The notes beneath the pieces are model-generated. The model saw only the letters and a program-made list of their open reading frames with translations. It had not been told where the DNA came from and did no database searches. A program made the position numbers and the translations under genes. This document shows positions 1 to 8,200 of a stretch of 10,963 bases of DNA, in pieces. The stretch is from assembly GCA_945878835.1 (NCBI GenBank), contig CAMCUG010000031.1, forward strand, positions 1 through 10,963, read 5' to 3'. Position 1 is the first letter of the stretch, and the number at the start of each line of letters is the position of its first letter. Source of the stretch: Chryseobacterium gleum. Its GTDB lineage: Bacteria; Bacteroidota; Bacteroidia; Flavobacteriales_D; Sanyastnellaceae.

Positions 1-308
1 CCGCCGATAATGAACACTTCCGTTTCTCCACCTTCGCGCGAAAAACCCAATGCTCGGCTCAATTCGTCGAAGACCACACAACCGGGAGCGTCGTAATTTT
101 TATCGCGCGATAATACAATATTCACGCGATTTTTAAACGGACGAAAAGCAAGCGGAATGCTTTCGTAGTTTTTTCTTCCCATGATAATGTGATGTCCCTT
201 CGTAGTGTCCTTGAAGAACTTCATATCGTTCGGAAGATGCCACATTAAATCGTTGTCTTTACCAATCTCACGATTCACGCCCATGGCGGCAATTACTGAA
301 ATTTCCAT
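1..308 (-). CDS. folA: Dihydrofolate reductase, N-terminal 102 residues (3' end outside window)
   Basis: DHFR reduces 7,8-dihydrofolate to tetrahydrofolate with NADPH in the cytosol. Translating from the ATG at 308-306 gives MEISVIAAMGVNREIG, then WHLPNDMKFFK, IIMGRKNYESIP and finally VFIIGG at the window edge. These are the expected DHFR landmarks in order: the first beta strand, the Met20-type loop, the catalytic acid in PND (Asp28, matching Asp27 of the E. coli enzyme), the MGR cofactor-binding segment and the start of the late GG turn. About 60 C-terminal residues should lie beyond position 1. The start shares its A with the thyA stop (TAATG), which implies translational coupling with thyA, the enzyme that makes dihydrofolate. 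No frameshift or missing key residue is seen in the visible part. The family call is firm; completeness cannot be judged. Confidence 0.95.
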   Translation of the reverse strand, partial: MEISVIAAMGVNREIGKDNDLMWHLPNDMKFFKDTTKGHHIIMGRKNYESIPLAFRPFKNRVNIVLSRDKNYDAPGCVVFDELSRALGFSREGGETEVFIIG

Positions 309-1102
309 TAGATTGCAACAGCTGCTTTAATGTGTGGATGCGGATCGTAGTTTTCAATTGAAATGTCGTCCATGGTGAATGCAAAAAGATCTTTCACGTT
401 CGGATTTAATTTTAAGGTTGGAAGTGTGCGGTGTTCACGAGTCAATTGCAGTTTCGCTTGATCCACGTGGTTGGAATACAAATGCACATCTCCACCGGTC
501 CAAACAAAATCACCCACTTCCAAATCGCACACTTGCGCAATCATGTGAACCAACAACGCGTATGAAGCTATGTTGAAGGGAACACCTAAAAATGTATCGC
601 AACTTCTTTGGTACAACTGACAACTCAATTTTCCTTCCGCCACATAAAACTGAAACAAACAGTGGCAGGGCGGAAGAGCCATATCCTCAATGAATGAAGG
701 GTTCCAAGCAGAAACAATGTGTCGGCGACTGTTTGGATTGTTCTTCAATCCGTTTACCAAATTCACAATCTGATCGGTTGAAGTTCCGTCAGGATTCGGC
801 CATGAGCGCCACTGGTAGCCGTATACAGGACCTAAGTTTCCATTTTCATCGGCCCATTCGTCCCAAATAGAAACGCCGTTATCCTTTAAATAAGAAATGT
901 TCGTGTCGCCTTTTAGAAACCACAAAAGCTCTACGAAAATGCTTCGTGTATGGAGCTTCTTCGTTGTTATAAGCGGAAATCCTTCCTCTAAATTAAATCG
1001 CATTTGATGTCCGAAAACACTGTAAGTTCCCGTACCCGTGCGGTCTTCTTTTTTCACACCATTGTCTAAAAGGTGTTGCAACAAATCGTGATACTGCTTC
1101 AT
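308..1102 (-). CDS. thyA: Thymidylate synthase ThyA
   Basis: ThyA methylates dUMP to dTMP using 5,10-methylene-tetrahydrofolate and releases dihydrofolate. The 264-residue product matches the E. coli enzyme in length and is close in sequence throughout: MKQYHDLLQ at the start, DRTGTGT (phosphate-binding Arg), LLWFLKGDTNI, IWDEWADE, the catalytic Cys146 in PPCH, QLYQRSCD, PFNIASYALL, the GDVHLYSNH segment and the C-terminal AVAI with its cofactor-contacting end. The reading frame stays open to a TTG at 1129, which would add nine residues. I prefer the ATG at 1102 because it gives the canonical N-terminus. A GGAG lies only one base before this ATG, too close for a normal Shine-Dalgarno site. 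The stop overlaps the folA start by one base, so the two genes form a folate/dTMP operon. Confidence 0.98.
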   Translation of the reverse strand: MKQYHDLLQHLLDNGVKKEDRTGTGTYSVFGHQMRFNLEEGFPLITTKKLHTRSIFVELLWFLKGDTNISYLKDNGVSIWDEWADENGNLGPVYGYQWRSWPNPDGTSTDQIVNLVNGLKNNPNSRRHIVSAWNPSFIEDMALPPCHCLFQFYVAEGKLSCQLYQRSCDTFLGVPFNIASYALLVHMIAQVCDLEVGDFVWTGGDVHLYSNHVDQAKLQLTREHRTLPTLKLNPNVKDLFAFTMDDISIENYDPHPHIKAAVAI

Positions 1103-1144
1103 GCTCCAAATGTAATTGAGGACAATCAAATAAAAATGAGGTGT

Positions 1145-1168
1145 TCAAAAAGGATTAGCCCCTTTTGA
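1145..1168 (-). terminator. Weak hairpin after the REC-SpoIIE gene, possible terminator
   Basis: On the minus strand, TCAAAAGG and CCTTTTTGA can pair around a 7-nt loop, with one bulged base, starting about 27 nt after the stop at 1195. The stem has only two G-C pairs and its T run lies within the arm, so it would be a weak intrinsic terminator. It sits between the REC-SpoIIE gene and thyA, where a transcript boundary is plausible. This rests on base pairing alone. Confidence 0.3.
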
Positions 1169-1194
1169 CAAGTTTCGAAAATTTTCAATTTTTA

Positions 1195-2448
1195 TTACAG
1201 CTGAAAGCTCACCCACGTGGCGTCATCGGTTTGATCTTGTGATCCCTTCCAGGTAGCAAACAAATCGTCAATGCCGCATTTGTTGTCCACGAACACCTGT
1301 CCGCTTTCAATCCATTGAATAAGACCGCTCATACGCAGACGCTTGTTCGACACTTCACCTATTTGATCGTAAAGTCCATCTGAACACATGACAACACGCT
1401 TTCCTTTGATGTTCACTTTTCCTCCGGCAACATCTGTTTGTTCAAGATCTAAATGAAGAAACCCCTTCGACTTTGAAATAATTTCAACCTCATTGCTTTC
1501 ATTCACCAACATGAGATTCGAATTCAAACTCCCCCAATCAGCGTCGCCTGTTTTTAAATTAACCTGCATGAGTGCAAGATCAAAACCTGCAACCATATCT
1601 GAATATTGAACATCTCTGCGCAATCTCTTCTTCAAGTCGTATACAGTACCACTCACAATTTCCTTCACGTTAACTGCCCCAACAAGTTGATTTGTTTTTT
1701 CAGAAAGAAAATCACTTACCAAAACAGTGAGCAATGCGCCAGCTAAGCCGTGTCCCGTGCAATCGCCTTGAGCAATAAGAACAGAATCTCCCAAATTTTT
1801 ATACCAATAAAAGTCTCCTGAAACAGCTTCTGCCGAAGTGCTGAACACGTGTAGTTTCGGCAATACATCCCACGCATCTGTGTGATTTGGTAAAAAGCAC
1901 TCTTGAACAAATCGCGCGTATTGAAGTCCCTGCCTAAGCTCTTCGTTTTTCTGATTTAATTCCGTAGTTCTATCTATAACTTTTTGCTCCAATTCCTTGT
2001 GCAGAATTTCAAGCTCTTGTGTCCGCTTGGCTAATTCCGTTTCGTTGTCATACATGTTGATGGCCTCAAGCACCGTAAGCTCCAAGTCCTTCGGCTCCCA
2101 AGGTTTTTCTATGTATCGAAACAATCGAGCTTTACCTAAGACTTCTGAAACCGCCTGTAAATCAGCCTGACCCGTTAGCATTATCTTTTTGCTCGTCGGT
2201 GAAAGTATTTCCAATTGACCCAACAATTCACTGCCTCTCATTGGGGACATCATATAGTCGCTAATAACACACAAAAGTTCTCCGCCTTCTTCAAGTAAGG
2301 GGGTTAGTTTTTCTAACGCACTTTCGCCTGAATTAGCGGTTAGCAATTCAATTCCTTCCGGTAAAAAGCTTTTTACATGAAGCGATAAGACGCTCAGAAT
2401 AATAGCTTCATCATCTACAAGAATAATGTATCGTTTTCCTCTTCTCAA
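1195..2448 (-). CDS. Response regulator with SpoIIE/PP2C serine phosphatase output (RsbU-like)
   Basis: This 417-residue protein has an N-terminal receiver domain (about 5-130) with acidic pocket VDDE (11-14), phospho-acceptor Asp64 in SDYMM, Thr92 in LTG and Lys115 in EKPW. A charged coiled-coil helix follows (about 134-178) and carries the Y-A-x-x-x-Q-x-x-x-L-P motif that commonly precedes SpoIIE domains in Bacteroidota. The PP2C-like phosphatase domain (about 195-417) has SGDFYW (Asp212), GDCTGHG (Asp229), SDGLYD (Asp357) and TDDA (Asp408/409), so the metal-binding aspartates are present. Phosphatases of this family usually dephosphorylate STAS anti-anti-sigma proteins in partner-switching cascades; that substrate is inferred, and no partner is encoded here. 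The start appears to be TTG at 2448: the frame has a stop (TAA) nine codons upstream, no ATG lies between them, and the next ATG would delete the receiver domain. It follows the hybrid kinase by 73 nt, so the two are probably co-transcribed. Confidence 0.93.
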   Translation of the reverse strand: MRRGKRYIILVDDEAIILSVLSLHVKSFLPEGIELLTANSGESALEKLTPLLEEGGELLCVISDYMMSPMRGSELLGQLEILSPTSKKIMLTGQADLQAVSEVLGKARLFRYIEKPWEPKDLELTVLEAINMYDNETELAKRTQELEILHKELEQKVIDRTTELNQKNEELRQGLQYARFVQECFLPNHTDAWDVLPKLHVFSTSAEAVSGDFYWYKNLGDSVLIAQGDCTGHGLAGALLTVLVSDFLSEKTNQLVGAVNVKEIVSGTVYDLKKRLRRDVQYSDMVAGFDLALMQVNLKTGDADWGSLNSNLMLVNESNEVEIISKSKGFLHLDLEQTDVAGGKVNIKGKRVVMCSDGLYDQIGEVSNKRLRMSGLIQWIESGQVFVDNKCGIDDLFATWKGSQDQTDDATWVSFQL

Positions 2449-2464
2449 TTGGCGTGGATTTACG

Positions 2465-2497
2465 ACGCAAGATTAAACTATAATTCTTAATCTGCGT
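2465..2497. repeat. Bulged 11-bp inverted repeat between kinase and response regulator genes
   Basis: The arms acgcaagattaa (2465-2476) and ttaatctgcgt (2487-2497) pair over 11 bp with one bulged A around a 10-nt loop. On the minus-strand transcript no T run follows, so it does not look like a terminator between the two genes. It could be an intercistronic stability or attenuation hairpin, or a regulator-binding dyad. On the plus strand a T-rich run follows the stem, but no plus-strand gene leads into it. Confidence 0.5.
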
Positions 2498-2521
2498 TTG
2501 TTTTAGGCTGAAATTATAGGC

Positions 2522-4516
2522 CTATTCAACGGTCTTGCGTAGACTAATAATGGCGTCCTTTCCTTTTGTAATAACAGAGTTAATGGCAGTTTTCACAAGG
2601 TCAGATAAACCATCTGATTTCAATTCGTTCGAAATGGCTGCAAAAGATAGTCCGTCTGGACGGACACCTATAATTTCCATGCTCGCCTTCAACTGATGAA
2701 GCTCGTGACGCAAAGCCAAAACATCTGACCCAACTAAAGCCAATTCCAATCGGTCCAATTGTAGGGGAAGGTGCTTTAGGTATCCGGTAACAATATCTCT
2801 CAATGCGTCAATATCATTTCCTACGTATTGTTTCAAAACGGAAAGATCTAACTCTTCCGCAACTTCATTCCCATATTTTATAGATTCCGTCGCCATCACT
2901 TCAGTACTCCACTTTTTCATTATTTCCACCAACACTCGTTCTGAATAAGGTTTCACCAAATAATCGTTCATACCCGCCTGCTTACAAATCTCAACCTCTT
3001 CACGCATGGCGTTTGCACTTAATCCAATAATCGGGATAATCATTTTCAATTCATTCCGGATGTACTTCGTGGCTTCTAATCCATCAACGATTGGCATCTG
3101 AACATCCATTAGCACAAGGTCAAATTCTTGTTGTTGAATAAGGTCAATGGCCTCTTGACCATTATGCGCAATGGTTAAAACAACTTCGCACTTTTTTAAG
3201 ATAACTTGAAGAACCATTCGATTCAGCTCATTATCTTCAACAGCTAAGATGCGAAGGCCTTTAAGCGATTTTTGTAAGTCTGTAATTTCTACTATATCCT
3301 GTTTCGTTTTTTCATTCGATATTCTCATTGGAATGCGAATGTTAACCCGCGTGCCTTTCCCTTTTTCGCTTTCAATTTCAAGAGTGCCTCCCATAATGTG
3401 TACAATGTTTCGCGCGATACTCAAGCCTAAGCCGCTTCCTCCAAACTTTCGAGTAACGCTCGCGTCTTCTTGGGTAAACGCTTCAAAAACCTTTGTCAAA
3501 TAAGCCATATCCATTCCAACTCCCGTGTCTTCAATTGAAAAGGAAACGAGGCATATATCGTTTTCACCTCGAGCGAGGTGTGAAGTCACCCGAACATATC
3601 CCGCTTGCGTGAACTTCATTGCGTTTCCAACAATGTTGAAAAGCACCTGACTAAGTCGGTGTGGATCTCCCAGATGCATAATTCCCCGGTCGTCCATTAG
3701 CTCTATGTCCAACGATACATTGGTTTGCTTCGCCTTCTCTCCAAAAATGCTTAACGTTCTTCGAATGGTTTCATTCAAATTAAACGGGGTAGTTTCAATA
3801 CTAAATTTCCCTGATTCAATTTTTGAAATATCTAAAACATCATTTATTATCGATAACAACGTGGAAGATGCCGAACGCATGATGTCTACAAAATAGCGCT
3901 GGTCGGCATCCAATTGAGATTGAGCCAACTGCTCTGCCATTCCAACAATTCCATTTAGAGGGGTTCGAATTTCATGGCTCATATTCGCTAAGAACATGGC
4001 TTTAGCTTTCGACGATTCTTCTGCTTTGTGACGCGCTCCTTTCAACTCAAATTCCAATTGTTTCATCTCGGTAATATCCCAATGAATACCAATTGATCCA
4101 TGCACCTCGCCGTCATCTCCCAAAAGAGGGGCTGCGCTTACCAACCAGTAGCGCGTTTCTTTATTCTTGTTGAAGACACGCAATTCATAAACATCTTCTT
4201 TACCTTCCGTGCGTCCCGTATTGCGCGCTGTCATTAGCTCTTTCTCTTCGCTGTCTAACAACAAATCACCACCATCCTGACCTTGCAATTCTTCACAGCT
4301 GAACCCGCTCATTTCGCAAAACGACTCATTCGCTCGTATAATCCGTCCGTCTGGGGCTACCTCAAGAAGACCTAAATGAAAATTATCTATAATTCCCTTG
4401 AACTTTGCCTCGCGAATGAAAATCAATTTTTCAGCCCTATTCACAACTGTATGCTCAGACTGCTCCAATTCGGCAATCCGCCCGCGTAAATATTTGAGTT
4501 CTTCTTCTTGTGTCAT
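2522..4516 (-). CDS. Soluble hybrid histidine kinase: PAS-HisKA-HATPase-REC-HPt
   Basis: This 664-residue multi-step phosphorelay kinase has, in order: a short N-terminal coiled coil (1-32); a PAS domain with PAC end (about 36-155, ending GIHWDITE); HisKA with phospho-acceptor His181 in MSHEIRTP; HATPase_c with the N box (Asn298), DTGVGM (330-335) and GGSGLGL (359-365); a receiver domain with Glu427/Asp428, phospho-acceptor Asp471 in LMDVQMP, Ser500 and Lys522 in VKP; and a C-terminal HPt domain with His607 in HQLKAS. No signal peptide or hydrophobic membrane segment is visible, so it is probably cytosolic and senses an internal signal through PAS. The ATG at 4516 gives a natural MTQEEE start. 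It is transcribed just ahead of the REC-SpoIIE gene, the likely recipient of phosphate from His607. The domain calls are firm; the signal and partner are inferred. Confidence 0.96.
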   Translation of the reverse strand: MTQEEELKYLRGRIAELEQSEHTVVNRAEKLIFIREAKFKGIIDNFHLGLLEVAPDGRIIRANESFCEMSGFSCEELQGQDGGDLLLDSEEKELMTARNTGRTEGKEDVYELRVFNKNKETRYWLVSAAPLLGDDGEVHGSIGIHWDITEMKQLEFELKGARHKAEESSKAKAMFLANMSHEIRTPLNGIVGMAEQLAQSQLDADQRYFVDIMRSASSTLLSIINDVLDISKIESGKFSIETTPFNLNETIRRTLSIFGEKAKQTNVSLDIELMDDRGIMHLGDPHRLSQVLFNIVGNAMKFTQAGYVRVTSHLARGENDICLVSFSIEDTGVGMDMAYLTKVFEAFTQEDASVTRKFGGSGLGLSIARNIVHIMGGTLEIESEKGKGTRVNIRIPMRISNEKTKQDIVEITDLQKSLKGLRILAVEDNELNRMVLQVILKKCEVVLTIAHNGQEAIDLIQQQEFDLVLMDVQMPIVDGLEATKYIRNELKMIIPIIGLSANAMREEVEICKQAGMNDYLVKPYSERVLVEIMKKWSTEVMATESIKYGNEVAEELDLSVLKQYVGNDIDALRDIVTGYLKHLPLQLDRLELALVGSDVLALRHELHQLKASMEIIGVRPDGLSFAAISNELKSDGLSDLVKTAINSVITKGKDAIISLRKTVE

Positions 4517-4579
4517 GCGGATGCGAATTTATACACAAACTGCTGATATAGGTGCACGAACTGCAATATTTATTTCATG

Positions 4580-4603
4580 AAAAACCCCTTCATGAGAAGG
4601 GGT
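4580..4603 (-). terminator. Intrinsic terminator after the lipoprotein gene
   Basis: On the minus strand, ACCCCTTC and GAAGGGGT form a perfect 8-bp stem (4603-4596 with 4591-4584) closed by a TCAT tetraloop, and the strand runs straight into five Ts (4584-4580). It begins 25 nt after the lipoprotein stop and lies upstream of the kinase gene, so it separates the exported-protein unit from the signalling unit. No T run follows on the plus strand, so it acts in one direction. Confidence 0.88.
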
Positions 4604-4628
4604 CATTTCATACCTAATTAACCTGAAC

Positions 4629-5126
4629 TTATATTTCTGATGCTTTTTCCCAAGACATTTGAAGGAAGAATTTCGCTCCGTCTGCTTGATGAATGTATTC
4701 GTCTTGTTCGAAAGCGTCTGCAACATTTAAGGTTGTAACACTTAATACGTTGCCAGAGGCGGATTTCATTGTGAAAGTATATTCATCGGCTTGAAGAATA
4801 ATTCCAGGATACCACTGAAACACCTCGTCACCTGCTGCCATTACATCGATTGCTGAAAACACGACCTCCCCATTCTTATCTGCAATCTCTATTTTCACCC
4901 CTTGAAGGTTTGCATTTGCTCCTTCTGGCTGAAGCCACACGAAATTCAATTTAGCAACGTCTTCACCTAGAACCACTGCTGGAGCAGTCTCGTCTGTGTT
5001 TGAAACACTAGAAGTGGTGTCCGTTAAAGATACAGGTGATGATGGCATGTAGAATTCTTTCTGACAAGACACAAGGCTAAGAGAAAGAACTGCTGCGAAG
5101 ATGGAGATTGTGATTGAGTTTTTCAT
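4629..5126 (-). CDS. Predicted outer-membrane lipoprotein of unknown function
   Basis: The 165-residue product starts with a short charged and hydrophobic signal peptide and a lipobox LVSC, with Cys21 as the predicted lipidated residue. QKEF follows Cys21; it loosely resembles the charged lipoprotein export signals described in some Bacteroidota, so surface exposure is possible but unproven. A Ser/Thr-rich linker (about 28-48) leads to a compact domain (about 55-160) with alternating hydrophobic strands and aromatic residues, probably beta-rich. I recognise no family. The gene lies 78 nt downstream of the T9SS substrate on the same strand, has its own promoter-like motif matching that gene's, and is followed by a strong terminator. 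Co-expression with the propeller protein is therefore likely, and a role as its surface partner is conceivable. The gene itself is confident; no function can be assigned. Confidence 0.85.
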   Translation of the reverse strand: MKNSITISIFAAVLSLSLVSCQKEFYMPSSPVSLTDTTSSVSNTDETAPAVVLGEDVAKLNFVWLQPEGANANLQGVKIEIADKNGEVVFSAIDVMAAGDEVFQWYPGIILQADEYTFTMKSASGNVLSVTTLNVADAFEQDEYIHQADGAKFFLQMSWEKASEI

Positions 5127-5146
5127 AAGTCAAATAGGTTATGCTT

Positions 5147-5178
5147 CTTTTACCCCTATCGACCTGAAAAGGTTACAC
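5147..5178 (-). promoter_or_regulatory. ECF-sigma-like promoter motif before the lipoprotein gene
   Basis: On the minus strand, GTGTAACC (5178-5171) is separated by 17 nt from GTAAAA (5153-5148), which ends about 20 nt before the ATG at 5126. The same first half and a near-identical second half occur at matching positions before the T9SS substrate gene. The layout resembles ECF sigma factor promoters, whose -35 elements often contain an AAC core. This is inferred from two sites only. Confidence 0.4.
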
Positions 5179-5185
5179 TTTTCTC

Positions 5186-5206
5186 AAAAAAACTTTATTT
5201 TTTTTT
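5186..5206. repeat. A7/T9 tract after the T9SS substrate gene
   Basis: Seven As (5186-5192) and nine Ts (5198-5206) flank a 5-nt spacer right at the stop codon of the 1045-residue gene. They could form an A-U-only stem, too weak to count as a convincing terminator. The run may partly end transcription or act as a bent, A-tract-like upstream element for the lipoprotein promoter. Confidence 0.25.
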
Positions 5207-8200
5207 ATTTCGAAACTGAAAATGGAATCGGAATAAAGACTCCGTCGCCTGAAAACCTCAGTAAATACTGACCATTCGCTAAATTCGTGACGTTAAGAGA
5301 ACTTTGCTCTAAAAATAAATTTTCTTGTTGAACCACCCTTCCCGAAAGATCATAAATGCGATATGCTCGGGCGGAATGGGTTCCTAAAGTGAAATTCAAC
5401 ACCCCTTCGGTCGGATTAGGATACAGCTTCGGCTCTGATGCCGTTGCTTCGTCAATTCCAACGCAACAGACATAGATGACTTGCGTATCTCTATTGGTAC
5501 AGCCATTGTCATCTACATAGTTATATGTAACTTGGTAGAACCCGGGGGCTACCAACTCGGGATAAAATAAATTTCCGCTTACCCCAAAGCCGGTATAGTA
5601 TCCGCCACTTGGAATGCCTGTCATCTCAACCGGAGGGTCTCCTGCCATAACCGTGTCTTGTGAAAGGAAAAGAACCGTAGGCTCGAACAACACGAAATAA
5701 TCGAACACATCTGACGTGTTAGTACATCCGTTTGAATCAGTATAGGTATAATAGACCTGATGCGCGCCGCCGCCAGCAACCGTTGGGTCAATGGAATTAC
5801 CAACAATACCATCGCCAATGTAAGTGCCCCCCAAAGGCAAACCAACAATACCCACCGGATCGGCTGAAATACAAATGCTATCGGTAGAAAGTCCCATGGC
5901 AACTTGTGGCAAATCAAAGACTTCAACACTCAACTGATTGCTGCTTCCTTCGCATCCGTATTCATTAATGCCCGTACAGGAGTAATTACCCGACTCCGTC
6001 ACATTAATAGTTTCTGCAAGTGGCCCGCTATTCCATTCATAGCCCAAGCCCCCAGTTGCTGTTAGATTCACAGAGACGTTGCCGCAAAAAGTTAGGGGCC
6101 CGTCTGCCGCAATTGTAATCGTTGGCTGCGGTAAAACCGTAAAGGTGTAATCGTCTGAGCGTGTGCTACAACCGGGAGTGTTTGTTCCAATAAGATAAAC
6201 AACCATTGGCGTGTCAACTTCAATCGCTGCAGTTGTATCTCCAGTAGACCAGAGAAAATGATCGGCACCACCTGCGCACAAAATGGCGGACTTTCCGTCG
6301 CAGAATATAGTGTCGCCGGTAATGTGAACCGTTAAATAAGGATAGTCGCAGTTTTTCAACTTCCCGAAGAACGCTTCACCACCACCATTGTTAGTGGCTT
6401 CGTATCCACCCACGGCAAGGTTGGAAGAGGCGGAACTTCCGGCAAAATACATTTCTTGATCTGAATTAATCACCAAGTCGCTCACCGATTCATCAGCGCT
6501 TCCACCCAAGTAAGAACTCCAATAGCGCGGGCCATCTATTGAGTATCCCGCAAAAACAATGTCCGTTAATCCGCCATTTGCATTCTGAAAGCCATTATCT
6601 CCCAAGTTGGAAGAGGTTGAATTCCCTGTAATGAATACACTTCCCGCCGCATCTGTGGTAACTCCCCAAAGCGATTCGTTTCCAGAACCTCCGTAATAGG
6701 TTTTCCAATTCACCATTCCATCAATCATATAAGAAGCTAAGAACCCGTCGAAACTTCCTCCTCCATTGAACACTTGCGCAGCACCGGGGGTAGAAATTCC
6801 ACTTATTGAGCCGGATTTTCCAACTATGTAAAGCTGGTCGCCCGCGACGTGTATGGCTTCCGCTCTGTCTTCACTGGCTCCACCTATGTAGGAAGCCCAT
6901 TCAATTAAATTTCCACCGTTTATCTTAGCGAAGAAGCCGTCATAGGCCCCGCCACCGTATGTGTTCTGTGCGCCACCTGCAGCCATTCCTGCAGGAGAGC
7001 TTGTAGTTCCCGTGAAATACAAATTGAAATCGCTTGTTGCAACAAGGTCTCCCGCCAATTCCGCCCCGGTGCCACCAAAATAAGTGTAGCGAAGAAGGAA
7101 CCCTCCCGGATCTATCATCCCCAAATAAAAATCACTTGCACCTCCGCCATATGCACTCTGCAAGGCGTCCAAAGCAATCAAATCAGTCGAACTCGTTTCT
7201 CCAATGAAATAGACCTCGCCTTGAAACCCGACAGACAACGATGTCAATTGCTCGTCGCCACTGCCGCCGTAATAAGAGCACCACTCCAACGTTCCGTCTG
7301 GAAACAATTTCAAAACAAATCCATCTTTCGGGCCGCCACCATAAACAGTCTGCTGACTATTCACCGCGAATGCGGACATTGAACTCGTGCTTCCTGCTAC
7401 ATAAATTCCTCCGTAAGGATCAACAACAATGTCGTTTCCAACATCGCTGCCAGTTCTGCCGTAATAAGTGGCCCACAAGCGTTGATTCAAGCTATTGAAC
7501 TTCACCACATACACATCATTGCTTCCGCCCAACAAACCTTGATATCCGAGGTATGAAATGAACGTGGTTGAATTGGTCGCTCCCGTTAAATAATAATCGC
7601 CATTTGTGTCGGTATAAATTCCACGTGAATCGTCTAGTCCGGCTCCGCCGTAGTAAGAAGTCCAAATAACCTCTGGATCTAAAACAATTTCACCAACGGT
7701 GTTGGAAGGAATTTCAAATTGAATTGAATTTCCCCTCACAATAAAATTTCCTTCAATACTTTTTTCTTGGTTGAAATAAACCGGCTTCGCATCGTTCACT
7801 TGTCCCATTTCACCTTTAATTTGAATGCTACCGTTGGAACGCTTTTCCAATTCTTCCGCCCCTTCAACTTGCATGCTGATTTGTTTTGCGGCTTGGCCAC
7901 TTTCCGCAATGAATTCGTATTTCAATCCGGCTTCAGTTATGTACATTCTCCAATCCACGCCCGGATAAATATTCGAAAGGCGGACTTCTTGAAATGCGTT
8001 TGCCGCATTTAATTTTCCATCTACATAATAATTTTCCGTGTAACCCAACTCTTGTAATCCTTTCGCAACAGAGCCCGCAGAACATCCCTTCCAATTCACA
8101 TCTAAACGTTCCGCGTAAACCCCGTCGTTGTTATAGCGCTTGAACTGGTAGGTTAGCCCACTCTTACGGACAAACACATCCATTTCAGAAGTAGCGTAAG

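Noticed and set aside
101..112. Perfect 12-bp palindrome tatcgcgcgata inside folA
   Set aside because: It lies within conserved DHFR coding sequence (codons for Leu-Ser-Arg-Asp), so it is probably a by-product of codon use.
1107..1114. TACATTTG on the minus strand, an exact match to the Bacteroidota -7 consensus TAnnTTTG, four bases before the thyA ATG
   Set aside because: No -33 TTTG/TTG is found at 17-23 nt upstream, and it would require an almost leaderless mRNA. A chance match in A/T-rich DNA is likelier.
1103..1129. Nine-residue N-terminal extension of ThyA from a TTG
   Set aside because: The ATG at 1102 yields the canonical MKQY start and full 264-residue length, so the extension is only open frame.
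1177..1186. gaaaattttc palindrome downstream of the REC-SpoIIE gene
   Set aside because: A 10-bp A/T-rich palindrome is expected by chance here and cannot form a stable hairpin without a loop.
4529..4726. 65-codon minus-strand frame spanning the lipoprotein 3' end and the terminator
   Set aside because: It overlaps the lipoprotein in another frame and runs through the terminator stem; its composition is not protein-like.
5621..5929. 102-codon minus-strand frame inside the T9SS substrate gene
   Set aside because: It is a shadow frame of the Ig-like region with no recognisable domain or start context.
7241..7498. Plus-strand open frames antisense to the propeller repeats, and similar ones at 379-576, 3249-3503, 7767-8012, 8659-8892, 10014-10334 and 10627-10959
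   Set aside because: Each lies opposite a clear gene with conserved protein motifs and has no family signature of its own.
6345..7667. Repeated GG-rich segments as possible CRISPR or DNA-level tandem repeats
   Set aside because: The similarity is at protein level with a 62-64-residue period; the DNA copies differ, so this is a propeller repeat and not a CRISPR array or recent duplication.
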